A stretch of DNA of 64,000 nucleotides, taken from assembly GCF_037969765.1 (NCBI RefSeq), contig NZ_CP150207.1, positions 1,412,001-1,476,000 on the forward strand, read 5' to 3'. Source of the stretch: Paenibacillus sp. FSL W8-0186 (GTDB lineage Bacteria > Bacillota > Bacilli > Paenibacillales > Paenibacillaceae). The position numbers and the translations under genes are program-made. Below the pieces are notes generated by a model. That model saw only the letters and a list, made by a program, of their open reading frames with translations, ran no database searches and was not told the origin of the DNA. This document shows, piece by piece, positions 1 to 8,315 of the stretch (positions are counted from its first letter, which is position 1; every line of letters begins with the position of its first letter).

Positions 1-791
1 TGGTAACGATAAATTGGGGATTTCTTACGAAAACCTCGTGGTTCATTACGCAGCTCCCATTCGTTCTTGTCAGCTTGATCGGCGTTATTCTGCTGCCGGT
101 TACGACGTATAACCGCAATAAGAGTGATCGATTGCAGGGACAGTTGGAGGATGCCAACAAGCGGATTTCGGAGCTGGTGAAGCTGGAGGAGCGTCAGCGG
201 ATTGCTCGGGATTTGCACGATACGCTGGGCCAGAAGCTGTCTTTAATCGGTCTGAAAAGCGATCTTGCAGGCCGACTGATGGATGAAGATCCTTCCCGAG
301 CACAGGCCGAGATTGCTGATGTGCGCCAGACAGCTAGAGTGGCATTGAAGGAAGTTCGCGAGTTGGTTACTCAGATGAGAGGAACGAGACTACAGGATGA
401 GATATTTCGGATCAAGCAAATATTGAAGGCTGCTCAAATTGAATTTTCGCTGGAAGGGGATCCTGAGCAGCTGGACATTTCGTTGATGAATGAGAATGTG
501 CTCAGCATGTGTCTTAAGGAAGCTGTAACGAACATCGTCAAGCATAGCAGCGCTACGGCCTGTTCTATTGCAATTAGACCGTCTCGCGGTGAATTAATCG
601 TTACAATACAGGATAATGGGGTAGGCATAGCCGTCAACTCCTACTATTTCAAGGGAAATGGTCTGCGAGGGATGAAGGAACGCCTCGAATTTGTTAACGG
701 GAGCATGGAAATTGCTTCAAATGGAGGGACGGTGCTGACAATTAAAGTACCCAGCTCACTAAAACAACCCGTAGAGGAGGCATCGATATGA
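1..791 (+). CDS. Sensor histidine kinase, DesK/NarL type (5' partial)
   Basis: Membrane sensor kinase that autophosphorylates on histidine and passes phosphate to the regulator encoded next. The reading frame is open from base 3, so the true start lies before the window. The first ~25 codons form a hydrophobic membrane segment, followed by a coiled coil and the HisKA_3 box RQRIARDLHDTLGQKL (histidine codon 216-218). The C-terminal HATPase shows an N box (LKEAVTNIVKHS) and a DNGVGI G1 box with a later GNGLRGMKERL. Its stop overlaps the next start by 4 bases, so the two are co-translated. The family resembles DesK, but the stimulus cannot be told from sequence and no desaturase gene is in view. 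Confidence 0.9.
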   Translation, partial: VTINWGFLTKTSWFITQLPFVLVSLIGVILLPVTTYNRNKSDRLQGQLEDANKRISELVKLEERQRIARDLHDTLGQKLSLIGLKSDLAGRLMDEDPSRAQAEIADVRQTARVALKEVRELVTQMRGTRLQDEIFRIKQILKAAQIEFSLEGDPEQLDISLMNENVLSMCLKEAVTNIVKHSSATACSIAIRPSRGELIVTIQDNGVGIAVNSYYFKGNGLRGMKERLEFVNGSMEIASNGGTVLTIKVPSSLKQPVEEASI

Positions 792-1387
792 TCCGAATTG
801 TCATTGCCGAAGATCAGCGCATGCTGCTCGGAGCTCTAGCTTCAATCCTTGATTTGGAGGAAGATATGACGGTAGTCGGCAGGGCCAGCAATGGGGAAGA
901 TGCAGTCCGGCTAGTTCATCAGCATAAGCCGGATATTTGTATTATGGATATTGAAATGCCCGTGAAGAATGGTCTGGATGCGGCAGAAGAGCTGAAAGGC
1001 TCCGGCTGTAAAGTGATGATTCTAACGACCTTTGCTCGCTCGGGGTATTTTGAACGGGCGATTAAAGCCGGGGCAAGCGGGTATTTGCTGAAAGACAGTC
1101 CCAGCGAGGAATTGGCAACTTCCATTCGCAGTATTATGGCGGGGCGCAGAATCTACGCATCAGAGCTTGTCGATGAGGCCTACGGGGAAGTGAACCCGTT
1201 AACCGAGCGGGAGAAAGAAGTACTGGGGCTTGTCGCCGACGGGAAAAATACCAAGGAAATTGCTAGCGAGCTGTTCATTACTACAGGGACGGTTCGCAAT
1301 TATATTTCCGTCATCCTGGATAAGCTGGGAGTAAGCAATCGAATCGAGGCCATTACCCGCTTTAAAGAGAAGGGATGGTTTAAGTAG
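788..1387 (+). CDS. Response regulator, DesR/NarL-LuxR type
   Basis: DNA-binding partner of the preceding kinase. It has an N-terminal receiver domain with the phospho-acceptor aspartate in DICIMDIEMP, the conserved threonine in LTTFAR and the lysine in LLKDS. The C-terminal LuxR-type helix-turn-helix (LTEREKEVLGLVADGKNTKEI) ends at residue 199, the usual length for the family. The start ATG overlaps the kinase stop (ATGA) and has a GAGGAGG site about 8 bases upstream. Targets are unknown. DesR of Bacillus controls lipid desaturation, but related pairs control ABC exporters, so function is left open. Confidence 0.92.
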   Translation: MIRIVIAEDQRMLLGALASILDLEEDMTVVGRASNGEDAVRLVHQHKPDICIMDIEMPVKNGLDAAEELKGSGCKVMILTTFARSGYFERAIKAGASGYLLKDSPSEELATSIRSIMAGRRIYASELVDEAYGEVNPLTEREKEVLGLVADGKNTKEIASELFITTGTVRNYISVILDKLGVSNRIEAITRFKEKGWFK

Positions 1388-1441
1388 GCTTCGGGCTACT
1401 CTCCATCGTAAGTCATCATAGAGAAGGAGATGTGTCAGCAA

Positions 1442-1942
1442 ATGTCATTCGAAATTGAGCGTAAATTTCTGCTTCAGGAGATTCCCCAATCTTTAATCGA
1501 AGAAGGGGAGCTGCAACTGCAATCAGAGCATCGAATCGAGCAGACCTATCTGGCGCTGGCTGGCGATCAGGAACTGCGCGTGCGTAAAATCAAGGACTTG
1601 TCGACAGGCGAGGTTACATATACGCATACCTTTAAGAAGGGGCATGGTCTGCTTCGGGAGGAAGTAGAGTACGAAATATCGGAAGGGATCTACGAACAGA
1701 TTACAGGGATACACCAGGCAGTGCCCTTAACAAAGAACCGGGTAACGGCGAATTGGAACGGACGAATCATTGAGGTCGACCTGTATGATCAAATTGATTT
1801 GATGGTGCTTGAGGTGGAGTTTGCATCCGAAGAGGAAGCGGTCGGGTTTACGCCGCCGGACTGGTTCGGTCTGGACATTAGCACGAATAAGGAATATAGC
1901 AACAAGAAAGTATGGAAGGAACTGCAGGAGCGCTCGAGTTGA
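1442..1942 (+). CDS. CYTH domain protein
   Basis: A 166-residue triphosphate-tunnel (CYTH) family protein. The N terminus MSFEIERKFLL contains the ExExK signature that binds triphosphate and metal, followed by a beta-rich body with alternating charged strands (ELRVRKI, TYTHTFKKG, IIEVDLY, LEVEF) as expected for an eight-strand tunnel, and a C-terminal NKEYSNKK. Family members act on inorganic triphosphate, thiamine triphosphate or cAMP synthesis; the bacterial short forms are usually tripolyphosphatases. An earlier in-frame ATG at 1430 abuts the AAGGAG site with no spacing, so 1442 is the better start. It stands alone between the sensor pair and a repeat-bearing gap. Confidence 0.85.
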   Translation: MSFEIERKFLLQEIPQSLIEEGELQLQSEHRIEQTYLALAGDQELRVRKIKDLSTGEVTYTHTFKKGHGLLREEVEYEISEGIYEQITGIHQAVPLTKNRVTANWNGRIIEVDLYDQIDLMVLEVEFASEEEAVGFTPPDWFGLDISTNKEYSNKKVWKELQERSS

Positions 1943-1976
1943 ACTTGTAGATTCGATGCCATCTTACTGTTTTTCA

Positions 1977-2003
1977 CCCCGCGTGCCTTCTCAGCGCGCG
2001 GGG
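1977..2003 (+). terminator. Possible hairpin after CYTH gene
   Basis: CCCCGCG and CGCGGGG form a 7-bp stem with a 13-base loop shortly after the CYTH stop. There is no T-run after it, so this is only a weak terminator candidate. Confidence 0.3.
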
Positions 2004-2115
2004 TTCGCTGCATGACGGCGGTTGGTCGACCGGATTGGGCTGGGGGGCATTTTTTTGCGTCAAAAAAATAGGTTCAACGGGTTAGTAGGTAAGTTCCGGT
2101 AACAGCGAATGGATA

Positions 2116-2301
2116 ATGATGGATTTCTGGTATTTAAAATATACATGTAGTCGTAAACCGCATAATTAACTGGATTTCGTGTCTTTAATAGCGAAGAAAG
2201 AAAGCGAATCCGATGAATCCAGCGTTTATAGATACTCGCTATCCACCTATTTTCTCGTTATTGTCTGATCAGAATAGAATAAATGCACGAAATCCAATTA
2301 A
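2116..2301. repeat. Intergenic repeat element, copy 1
   Basis: This fills much of the 512-base gap between the CYTH gene and ypsA. It has the same series of anchor words as 7920-8104: ATGGATTT, then TGGATTTC 51 bases later in both copies, then GTC-TTA, GAATCCA, ATCCAYCTA, TTGTCT, ATGC and TCCAWTTAA. The inner part is bounded by near-perfect inverted arms of 16 bp (TTAACTGGATTTCGTG at 2166-2181 and its complement, one mismatch, at 2286-2301). No coding potential is seen. It looks like a dispersed non-coding repeat or degraded miniature element. Confidence 0.5.
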
Positions 2302-2454
2302 CTTGGATAGTCAGAGAACCGAGCATTGAATGAAGCTATAGACCGTGTTGAAGGAGCATTGGCTCCAATGACCGAGTAAAAACTCCTGCAAAAAGCAATA
2401 AATTCGCTCGCTGGTTGAGTAAAGTTTCTCGCTGCTCGGGCCGTGACTATCCGT

Positions 2455-3060
2455 TTATGTTGATGATTCCTGCCCAGGATCAAGCCATTCATAAGCTTGC
2501 TCATCATTAAACTGGGCTTCCGCCTCTTCCTCGGCCAAGGATTGAATTTCCTCGGCGCCGATGGTAAGGACTTCATACCCTTCTTCCGCATGTTTGCGAA
2601 GCGCCCGCTGCTTAATGAACTTGGGGCTGGCCTCGCCCATCTCTTCGTCATAGACGAGCAGGATGCCATCCGTTTTACGCAGGAGCAGCTCGTCCCTCGC
2701 TATGAACTGCCATTTGCCCTCGTAAGACTCTTTGCTTACCGCGGCATAGTGATCGATACTTCGCAGCAGCTCTTCGTAATATATTTTTTTATCATCGCTC
2801 CACTTTTCCTCTGGATTACTAAATGCCGTAATAATGGAGCATTTTAGCTGCGGATACTGCGTCTTTAGCGAAATGGCGGCCTCGCAAGCCCAAAGATCGA
2901 CGCCGTATTGTCCGGGAGTGATCACCCATTCCAAGCCTTCCTCCAGAAGAGGGATCAGCTTGTTCCGGATCGCCTGCTGAATATAGGGGATTCCTTCATG
3001 TTTATTATTGAAAATGCCAAGCTCATGAGCCCGGTAACCGGTCACGAATAAGTTCTTCAA
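2455..3060 (-). CDS. ypsA: YpsA-like SLOG family protein (DUF1273)
   Basis: A 201-residue cytosolic protein of the SLOG superfamily (Rossmann-like fold, predicted nucleotide or nucleotide-sugar binding). The N terminus MKNLFVTGYRAHELGIF and the later VITPGQYGVDLWACEAA loop are the family hallmarks: a GxR pocket followed by a GxxxGVDxWA segment. The acidic tail is somewhat longer than in the Bacillus protein. The start is TTG, supported by AAGGAG seven bases upstream; no ATG is closer. YpsA of Bacillus subtilis is linked to cell division and stress, but its reaction is not established. No partner gene is adjacent. Confidence 0.88.
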   Translation of the reverse strand: MKNLFVTGYRAHELGIFNNKHEGIPYIQQAIRNKLIPLLEEGLEWVITPGQYGVDLWACEAAISLKTQYPQLKCSIITAFSNPEEKWSDDKKIYYEELLRSIDHYAAVSKESYEGKWQFIARDELLLRKTDGILLVYDEEMGEASPKFIKQRALRKHAEEGYEVLTIGAEEIQSLAEEEAEAQFNDEQAYEWLDPGQESST

Positions 3061-3214
3061 TGTAGGACTCCTTCGTTCTATTAAAATTTTTTGGATTATT
3101 TATAATCATAGAATAGCTTTCTTGAGATAGCTACCTGACAGGAAAAATAATTTCAGTATCGGTGCAATTTGATTATTATGTTTAGAGTACTAAGTAATTA
3201 GGAGGAAATAATCT

Positions 3215-4087
3215 TTGACGAAATTCACAGCAGTACTATTGGGGGCAATGTTACTAGTAAACATCACAGCTTGTGGAAAGGAGAAGGAGGCGGGAAGCGT
3301 GAATACACCTGCAACGAACGCAGATGTATACGAAGCTGGTTCTGCTTCAGCTTCAGCTGAAGGTCCTTTGCCTACGGTCGACGAATTGATTATGAGATCA
3401 GCTGAAGCTGCCAAAGCTCTAAAGAGCTATTCGATGCAAGGAAATGTTAATCAAAAGATGACGGTAAAGCAAGGCGATCAAGAAACAAGCAATAACACCA
3501 AGGCCGTTATGATGATAGACGTTCAACAGAAGCCATTCGCCATTTACCAGGAACTCGAAAACGACGCCGAGGAAGAAGGTAAGACAGTGATTAAGCAATA
3601 CATAACGAATGAAGGTATCTATATCTTAACGGATGGTGCTTGGGTTAGGATTCCTAAGGTTGTACAGGAAGGTTTGATTTCGAGAATGCAACAAGCATCT
3701 AGCCTGGAAGCTCGATTGGAGAATTTCAAGTTAATGAATAAGGAAGTCACAGTTACCGAAGAAGAGGATGAATATATATTGTCTGCCGACCTTTCGGGAG
3801 ACGAATATAAAAAATTGGCAGCAAGCCTAATAGGTCAAGTAGCCATCGGTAAAGAAGAAGAAATGGCAGCAATGCTGGAAGTGCTTACGATTAAAAGAAT
3901 CATGCTCAGTAATGCTATAGATAAAGAAACATATCTTCCAACGAGAATCGACATGTATTTGGAATTGGAGATGGAAATCGAAGATCAATTCACGTTATGG
4001 GTAATGAGCTCGAACGGTCAAATTTCCAATCACAATGTGTTGGATGAGATAAAAATTCCGCAGGACGTGATTGATAGCGCAATTTAA
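3215..4087 (+). CDS. Secreted lipoprotein, LppX/DUF6612-like
   Basis: A 290-residue lipoprotein. A short signal peptide ends in the lipobox ITAC (lipid-modified Cys at residue 20), followed by a small polar linker and a ~230-residue beta-rich domain (AAKALKSYSMQGNVNQKM onward) like the LolA/LppX-type lipoprotein families of Bacillota. TTG is the start, with AGGAGG about 8 bases upstream. No enzyme motif is present. Such proteins sit on the outer face of the membrane and may carry lipid or act in envelope sensing, but the role here is unknown. It appears monocistronic, with a hairpin terminator after the stop. The family name is recalled and not tested by search. Confidence 0.7.
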   Translation: MTKFTAVLLGAMLLVNITACGKEKEAGSVNTPATNADVYEAGSASASAEGPLPTVDELIMRSAEAAKALKSYSMQGNVNQKMTVKQGDQETSNNTKAVMMIDVQQKPFAIYQELENDAEEEGKTVIKQYITNEGIYILTDGAWVRIPKVVQEGLISRMQQASSLEARLENFKLMNKEVTVTEEEDEYILSADLSGDEYKKLAASLIGQVAIGKEEEMAAMLEVLTIKRIMLSNAIDKETYLPTRIDMYLELEMEIEDQFTLWVMSSNGQISNHNVLDEIKIPQDVIDSAI

Positions 4088-4115
4088 GCTTACTCGCTCC
4101 TATAATATGATAACG

Positions 4116-4146
4116 GCCGAACGAACTTACGGGTTCGGCGGTTTAT
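4116..4146 (+). terminator. Rho-independent terminator
   Basis: GCCGAAC (4116-4122) pairs with GTTCGGC (4133-4139), followed by GTTTATT. It lies just downstream of the lipoprotein stop. Confidence 0.6.
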
Positions 4147-4298
4147 TGGTGGGCTGGCAGCATTAGGCGTTGTTCGGGTACTGTGTTGTGCTGAATGGAA
4201 GAATGGTTAAAAGCGTCGGCTGGTAATTCGGAGCAGCCCCATCCGACGATCCTTCGAATAAGCATGTAGTGCCTGAGAAACCGTTCCACACAAATAGA

Positions 4299-4319
4299 CC
4301 TTTCTGGCTCTCAGAAAGG
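4299..4319 (-). terminator. Terminator of the 39-residue protein gene
   Basis: CCTTTCTG (4299-4306) and CAGAAAGG (4312-4319) form a perfect 8-bp stem with a 5-base loop. On the minus strand it is followed by TCTATTTG. It sits 25 bases after the stop of the small minus-strand gene. Confidence 0.55.
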
Positions 4320-4344
4320 CCTAAATCTTATGTTCTGTTTGTTA

Positions 4345-4464
4345 TTAACCGTGAATGGCCAGGATCGTAAAGGTCGTATAGAACAGTGTATAGAATGTAC
4401 CTAATGCGACAATCCAGGCAAAGATGTTGCTTTCGTTTTTATACTCTGTTTTTGGCTTTTGCAT
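4345..4464 (-). CDS. Small membrane protein, 39 aa
   Basis: A short gene reading MQKPKTEYKNESNIFAWIVA and on to a tyrosine/phenylalanine-rich hydrophobic helix ending AIHG. The first 13 residues are polar and charged; residues 14-37 form one transmembrane helix. An AAGGAG site lies 8 bases upstream of the ATG, a TTGAAA-17-AATAAT promoter about 70 bases further up, and a hairpin after the stop. These signals together argue that it is a real gene. No family is recognised. Possible roles are a membrane-complex subunit or regulator peptide, but nothing in the neighbourhood points to a partner. Confidence 0.65.
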   Translation of the reverse strand: MQKPKTEYKNESNIFAWIVALGTFYTLFYTTFTILAIHG

Positions 4465-4530
4465 ACGGATCAGCTCCTTGTGAATGCTGAATTCATAATT
4501 TGTGAACAATTTGTGTCACCCTTATTACAT

Positions 4531-4559
4531 ATTATTAAACATTTTGTGTCTAATTTCAA
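4531..4559 (-). promoter_or_regulatory. Sigma-A-type promoter for the 39-aa gene
   Basis: On the minus strand TTGAAA (4559-4554), a 17-base spacer and AATAAT (4536-4531), in AT-rich DNA pointing to the small gene. Confidence 0.5.
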
Positions 4560-4600
4560 ACACTTTTTTGATTCATCTTGACAAAAAATATTTGTATGCG

Positions 4601-4637
4601 AAAAAACCACAGCCAATTAAGAGCATTGGACTGTGGT
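4601..4637 (-). terminator. Rho-independent terminator
   Basis: On the minus strand ACCACAG-CCAAT pairs with ATTGG-CTGTGGT (one bulged base), followed by six T. It closes the hypothetical gene at 4694-5233. Confidence 0.9.
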
Positions 4638-4693
4638 TATCAGTTGCTGTTGCATCATTTTGAAGTTATATAAAATGGGCAGCCCTGCCTTCC

Positions 4694-5233
4694 CTAAGGT
4701 GCAAAGCCTTCCTCGCGCAAATATTCCTCTGCTTCCTCCCGGGTCTCGAACACCATTTCAATGGCGGAGCCGGCGTAAACATACCATAAGTCGTCTGCTG
4801 GCTTGAGCAGCAGGCTGGTTCCTTCCGGGTCAAGCCAAAGCTCTTCGCTGGAGTTCTCGCCTGATATTGCCGCTTGTATACCTAACCCGCTTGTATCACC
4901 GCTTATTGCAGCGGCTCCTGTGCCTGGTACTGGGGAACCGGAATAACTTGCACTCAGCCCGGACAGTGAATCGATCGATTGCTGCACCAGTTGGCGAAGC
5001 TCGGATTCCGTGAAGTCGCGAATGTTGACGAAGCCTTTATCATTCACATCGGACCGATCGAGCCGCCCGGCATAAATAAAGCCGTTGCCGTTTGGATGCA
5101 GATGATAGCCGACCGTTTTTTTGTCATAAATGCTGCCTTCATAGTGGAAGTTGACGCGACCCAGCGATACGTCCCGGCGCTCAAGCTGGGGAAAGGATTC
5201 AAGAATGTGGATCTTCTGTTGGAACGTGAGCAT
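4694..5233 (-). CDS. Conserved-looking hypothetical protein, 179 aa
   Basis: No recognised family. It begins MLTFQQKIHILESFPQLERR, followed by a globular part with aromatic residues (VGYHLHPNGNGFIYAGRLD) and a helix FTESELRQLVQQSIDSL. A serine/glycine/alanine-rich linker (about residues 92-125) follows, then a C-terminal segment (EELWLDPEGTSLLLKPADDL) ending in an acidic helix. No signal peptide or membrane segment is seen, so it is probably cytosolic. The start ATG is preceded by GGGAGG, and a strong terminator follows. It has its own transcription unit between the 39-aa gene and the DUF2339 gene. Confidence 0.65.
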   Translation of the reverse strand: MLTFQQKIHILESFPQLERRDVSLGRVNFHYEGSIYDKKTVGYHLHPNGNGFIYAGRLDRSDVNDKGFVNIRDFTESELRQLVQQSIDSLSGLSASYSGSPVPGTGAAAISGDTSGLGIQAAISGENSSEELWLDPEGTSLLLKPADDLWYVYAGSAIEMVFETREEAEEYLREEGFAP

Positions 5234-5327
5234 GTACTGCCTCCCTAAAATTACATAAATTTCATCGTGCCGTGATTATATCATAATCCTGGTGGCAATT
5301 TATATGCGGAGTGCGGTTGTATTGCAG

Positions 5328-5354
5328 AAAAAAGAACCGCCTAAAAGACGGTTC
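5328..5354 (-). terminator. Rho-independent terminator
   Basis: On the minus strand GAACCGTC pairs with GGCGGTTC (one T-G wobble), a 5-base loop and six T follow. It lies after the stop of the DUF2339 gene. Confidence 0.85.
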
Positions 5355-5416
5355 CTCTGACACTGCCAAGAAATCAGCTAATATTTTACACACAGGACTG
5401 CTGTTCTGGTTCTTGT

Positions 5417-7696
5417 TTATGCATCCGGGGACATGGGCTGCTCCTCGTCCTGCTTCTTCTTATAAAGCAATCTCGAGGTAGCTATTCCCGCAAGCCCCAA
5501 GGCGATAAATAATGCAGCCCTTACGCCGATCGATACCCATGGCAAATCAATAATAACGACTTTCAGCAAAATGACAAACAAGAAAATAACGCCTGCCAGT
5601 CTGACGCGGGAGCGGTTCGTGATCAGCCCGAAAATAATCAGGCCGGCCGAATAAAGAATCCATGCGCCGGACAAGCTCAAATGCTGGACATCGCTGCTGA
5701 AGGATTTGCCTAATACATGGGCAATCTGGGTGAGGAAAATGAGACAAAGCGCTGCCTCAACCCAATTGAAGACGTTCCAAAGAGAATGGATCCATTTAGG
5801 CTCCTGTTCATTTTTTACCATAAAATACGGAATCGGCATGCTGATGACGAGCAAAAACCAGGCCAGCGTCTCGCTGGAGAAAAACGCAGGTATAGGGCTG
5901 AATAAAATAAGCAATGCGCTAAACAAGTATAAGGTTAAGCCGACGATTTGCTGCAGCAGGCTTCTCAGCTTAATGCCAAGCGCCAAGGAGAGCATGCCCA
6001 AGACAAGCAGCACGCTGGCCTTGTAGTTGCTGCCTACGCTGTCGACGATAAATACGACCCAGCCGTATGTAGCAATGGAAGCAAATAGCTGCGACATTTC
6101 TTTGTGCTTTAAGGACAGCACGGTGGTCACGCTGTACAGGATGGACAATAAAGCCATTAGAATGCTGAATGTATAACCTTCCTCTCCAGAGTACAGTCCG
6201 ATGACCCAAAGGGAGAGCAGGAAAAAGCCAATCGGCAGCAAAATCATCTGATCCAGCTTGTGCCGGTAGCGGCGGGCCACTGTAATTCCATATAATACGA
6301 AATGCTGTAATAATACGGCGATTAAGAAGAGATATTTGCTCTTATCGTATAGGCCTTGCACATACAGGATTAGGAGCGGTACATGCAGGACGGAAATGGC
6401 TACGATATAAGCGGCCCGGAAATTGAAACGGATTGCTACGAGCATCATGGCGATAGAAAAAATGACCTCGTACAGCACGAACATCCACGGGCTGGCCGGG
6501 GACTTGACCAGAAACGGTATGAGGTATCCGGACAGCAAGGCAATGATGACCAGCGTTTGCGATCGATGGTGAACCGCTATGAACACGCCAAAGGCGATGG
6601 ACATGATGTACAGGACAAAGGCAATGCCAAGCGGTATCAAGTTATAGAGCATATGCGCGGCAAATAGAGTGAGCACCAGCACGGCGTTCGCTCCGCCTAG
6701 TAGGACCTGCCCCAACGCCTCACGCTGCTGGCGAACCTGCCTGTCTCCAAACCAGTACATGACTGCGGCGAGGACGGCTCCTAGCAGGCAGCGCAGCGGC
6801 TCATTTAAATATCCGGCGTTGACAGCGGCCATGAACAGCCAGAGTACGCCAAGCAATAACACGACGATGAAAACCCGCGGCAGCCATACCCGTGAAATCG
6901 CGTATTCCCAATCTTGCGAGGTACGGGGGGGATTCGCCGGAGGCTTCACAAACGAAGGCTGCTGGAATTTCGGCTGTTGGCCTGGATATGGCGCTCCCGC
7001 AGGAGGCGCCTGGTTCAGGAACTGTGCCTGTTGCTGCTGGCTGTACTGCGGAGCATCGGGGGATGCTTCCTGACTTAAAGAGTGCCCCTGCTGATCGTTA
7101 TGTGGCAGCTCCTGTTGATTGTACATTTGCTGATAATCGTGTTGTAAGTTCCGCTGTTGCCCCGCTTGTTGATGCTCCTGATGTTGCTCATATTGGTGTG
7201 GGTGCTGAGATTGATGTTGATGTTGTTGCTCATGCTGGTGTGGATACTGATGTTGATGTTGTTGCGATCGATGCGGACCCCACCCAGGGTGGTCAGTCTG
7301 CTGCTGGTTATGCCGCATGCCAACGAATGTGTCTTGATTTTGGACATGTTCTTGCTGGTAGTGCTGTTGTTGGGACTGCTGCTTTAGTTGCGGGTCCGAT
7401 TGCCGGCGTTGGTCGTTTAGATACTGTTGTTGCTGCTGCTGCTCTGGTTGTCGGTAAACTTGCTGATGTTGTTGCTGTTGTGGGCCTTGCGGGTTCCATG
7501 GCGGTGGTCCGGACTGCTGACTTTGCCGCTGTGCCCGAAGGGACGGATCAAGGGCGGGATCCTGGTCCGCTTCCTTTTCTAGTACCGGGTTCATAGGTTT
7601 TGATGCGGGTCCTTCGCCTAGTTTCAGCTCAGACAGTTGTTCGCTGATCTTTCTTAATTCTTCCTCCAGTTCTCTGATCTTTTTGTCTTTATCCAA
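5417..7696 (-). CDS. DUF2339 polytopic membrane protein with Q/H-rich N-terminal region
   Basis: A 759-residue protein in three parts. Residues 1-25 form a charged coiled coil (KIRELEEELRKISEQL). Residues ~45-255 are very rich in glutamine, histidine and proline with no fold evident. From ~265 to ~745 there are many hydrophobic helices separated by short loops, typical of DUF2339 proteins with well over ten membrane spans. The start is TTG with AGGTGA upstream. The function of the family is unknown. The low-complexity head is encoded by CAG/CAA/CAT-rich DNA, which is why long antisense frames stay open here; those are not taken as genes. It is a single-gene unit ending in a terminator. Confidence 0.85.
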   Translation of the reverse strand: MDKDKKIRELEEELRKISEQLSELKLGEGPASKPMNPVLEKEADQDPALDPSLRAQRQSQQSGPPPWNPQGPQQQQHQQVYRQPEQQQQQQYLNDQRRQSDPQLKQQSQQQHYQQEHVQNQDTFVGMRHNQQQTDHPGWGPHRSQQHQHQYPHQHEQQHQHQSQHPHQYEQHQEHQQAGQQRNLQHDYQQMYNQQELPHNDQQGHSLSQEASPDAPQYSQQQQAQFLNQAPPAGAPYPGQQPKFQQPSFVKPPANPPRTSQDWEYAISRVWLPRVFIVVLLLGVLWLFMAAVNAGYLNEPLRCLLGAVLAAVMYWFGDRQVRQQREALGQVLLGGANAVLVLTLFAAHMLYNLIPLGIAFVLYIMSIAFGVFIAVHHRSQTLVIIALLSGYLIPFLVKSPASPWMFVLYEVIFSIAMMLVAIRFNFRAAYIVAISVLHVPLLILYVQGLYDKSKYLFLIAVLLQHFVLYGITVARRYRHKLDQMILLPIGFFLLSLWVIGLYSGEEGYTFSILMALLSILYSVTTVLSLKHKEMSQLFASIATYGWVVFIVDSVGSNYKASVLLVLGMLSLALGIKLRSLLQQIVGLTLYLFSALLILFSPIPAFFSSETLAWFLLVISMPIPYFMVKNEQEPKWIHSLWNVFNWVEAALCLIFLTQIAHVLGKSFSSDVQHLSLSGAWILYSAGLIIFGLITNRSRVRLAGVIFLFVILLKVVIIDLPWVSIGVRAALFIALGLAGIATSRLLYKKKQDEEQPMSPDA

Positions 7697-7919
7697 GTTC
7701 GTATCACCTCTGCTTATTTAAATGTTGAACACTCTGATTACGATACCTGATCAACCATTGACAATAACGGATGGCTGGCAATCCTTCAAGTCCATATTTT
7801 GGAAGTAAATACTTTAGGTTTATTGTACGATATCATTGCAGAAATCGATCTAGGAGCCAAGCAGTTGCAGGAACATTGTGCGTGCTTGCCCTTATCCATT
7901 TTTGTTGTTTAACTCGTAA

Positions 7920-8104
7920 TAAATGGATTTATAGCAGTTAGTTCCTGCAGCAAGACAGGGAAATTCGATTTACATGGATTTCTTGTCATTAGAAGAAGGG
8001 AAATTGCCAGCAATGGTCTGAATCCATCATTTAAGGTGTAAAAATCCATCTAATTTCCAGAAATAGTTGTCTTATGCTTAATTAGATGCGTCATTTCCAT
8101 TTAA
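7920..8104. repeat. Intergenic repeat element, copy 2
   Basis: This lies in the 619-base gap before the SEC-C gene. It is colinear with copy 1 at 2116-2301: ATGGATTT, TGGATTTC 51 bases later, GTC-TTA, GAATCCA, AATCCATCTA, TTGTCT, ATGC and a closing TTTCCATTTAA, with only 1-2 base shifts between the anchor words. A 9-bp inverted pair TGCAGGAAC/GTTCCTGCA (7866-7874 and 7941-7949) overlaps its left edge. No ORF is supported. Confidence 0.5.
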
Positions 8105-8246
8105 TGTGCTGCGTTTGGTGTTTATGCATCTCAATGCCGATGGTAAACCTAACAACCAAATTATGAATTTTGCTGAGAATCCCTCTCCTAGATGCCATTT
8201 ATGTGGTAGTATATGTAGTTGAGCCCGAAATAGGAGAATTATCCGG

Positions 8247-8255
8247 TGGTATAAT
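8247..8255 (+). promoter_or_regulatory. Extended -10 promoter
   Basis: TG-G-TATAAT at 8247-8255 is an extended -10 element without a clear -35 box. It lies about 60 bases before the chosen start of the SEC-C gene. Confidence 0.45.
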
Positions 8256-8315
8256 GATGGTATGAGGCAAAAGGAAATCCAAAGGAAACAAGGAATTGAA
8301 AGAGGAGAACTGAAC

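Noticed and set aside
1430..1441. ATG at 1430 as CYTH start
   Set aside because: It abuts the AAGGAG site with zero spacing; the ATG at 1442 restores the canonical MSFEIERKF start.
6892..7596. 234-codon plus-strand ORF opposite the Q/H-rich part of the DUF2339 gene
   Set aside because: Low-complexity antisense of CAG/CAT-rich DNA; the minus-strand gene has the ribosome site, the domain match and the terminator.
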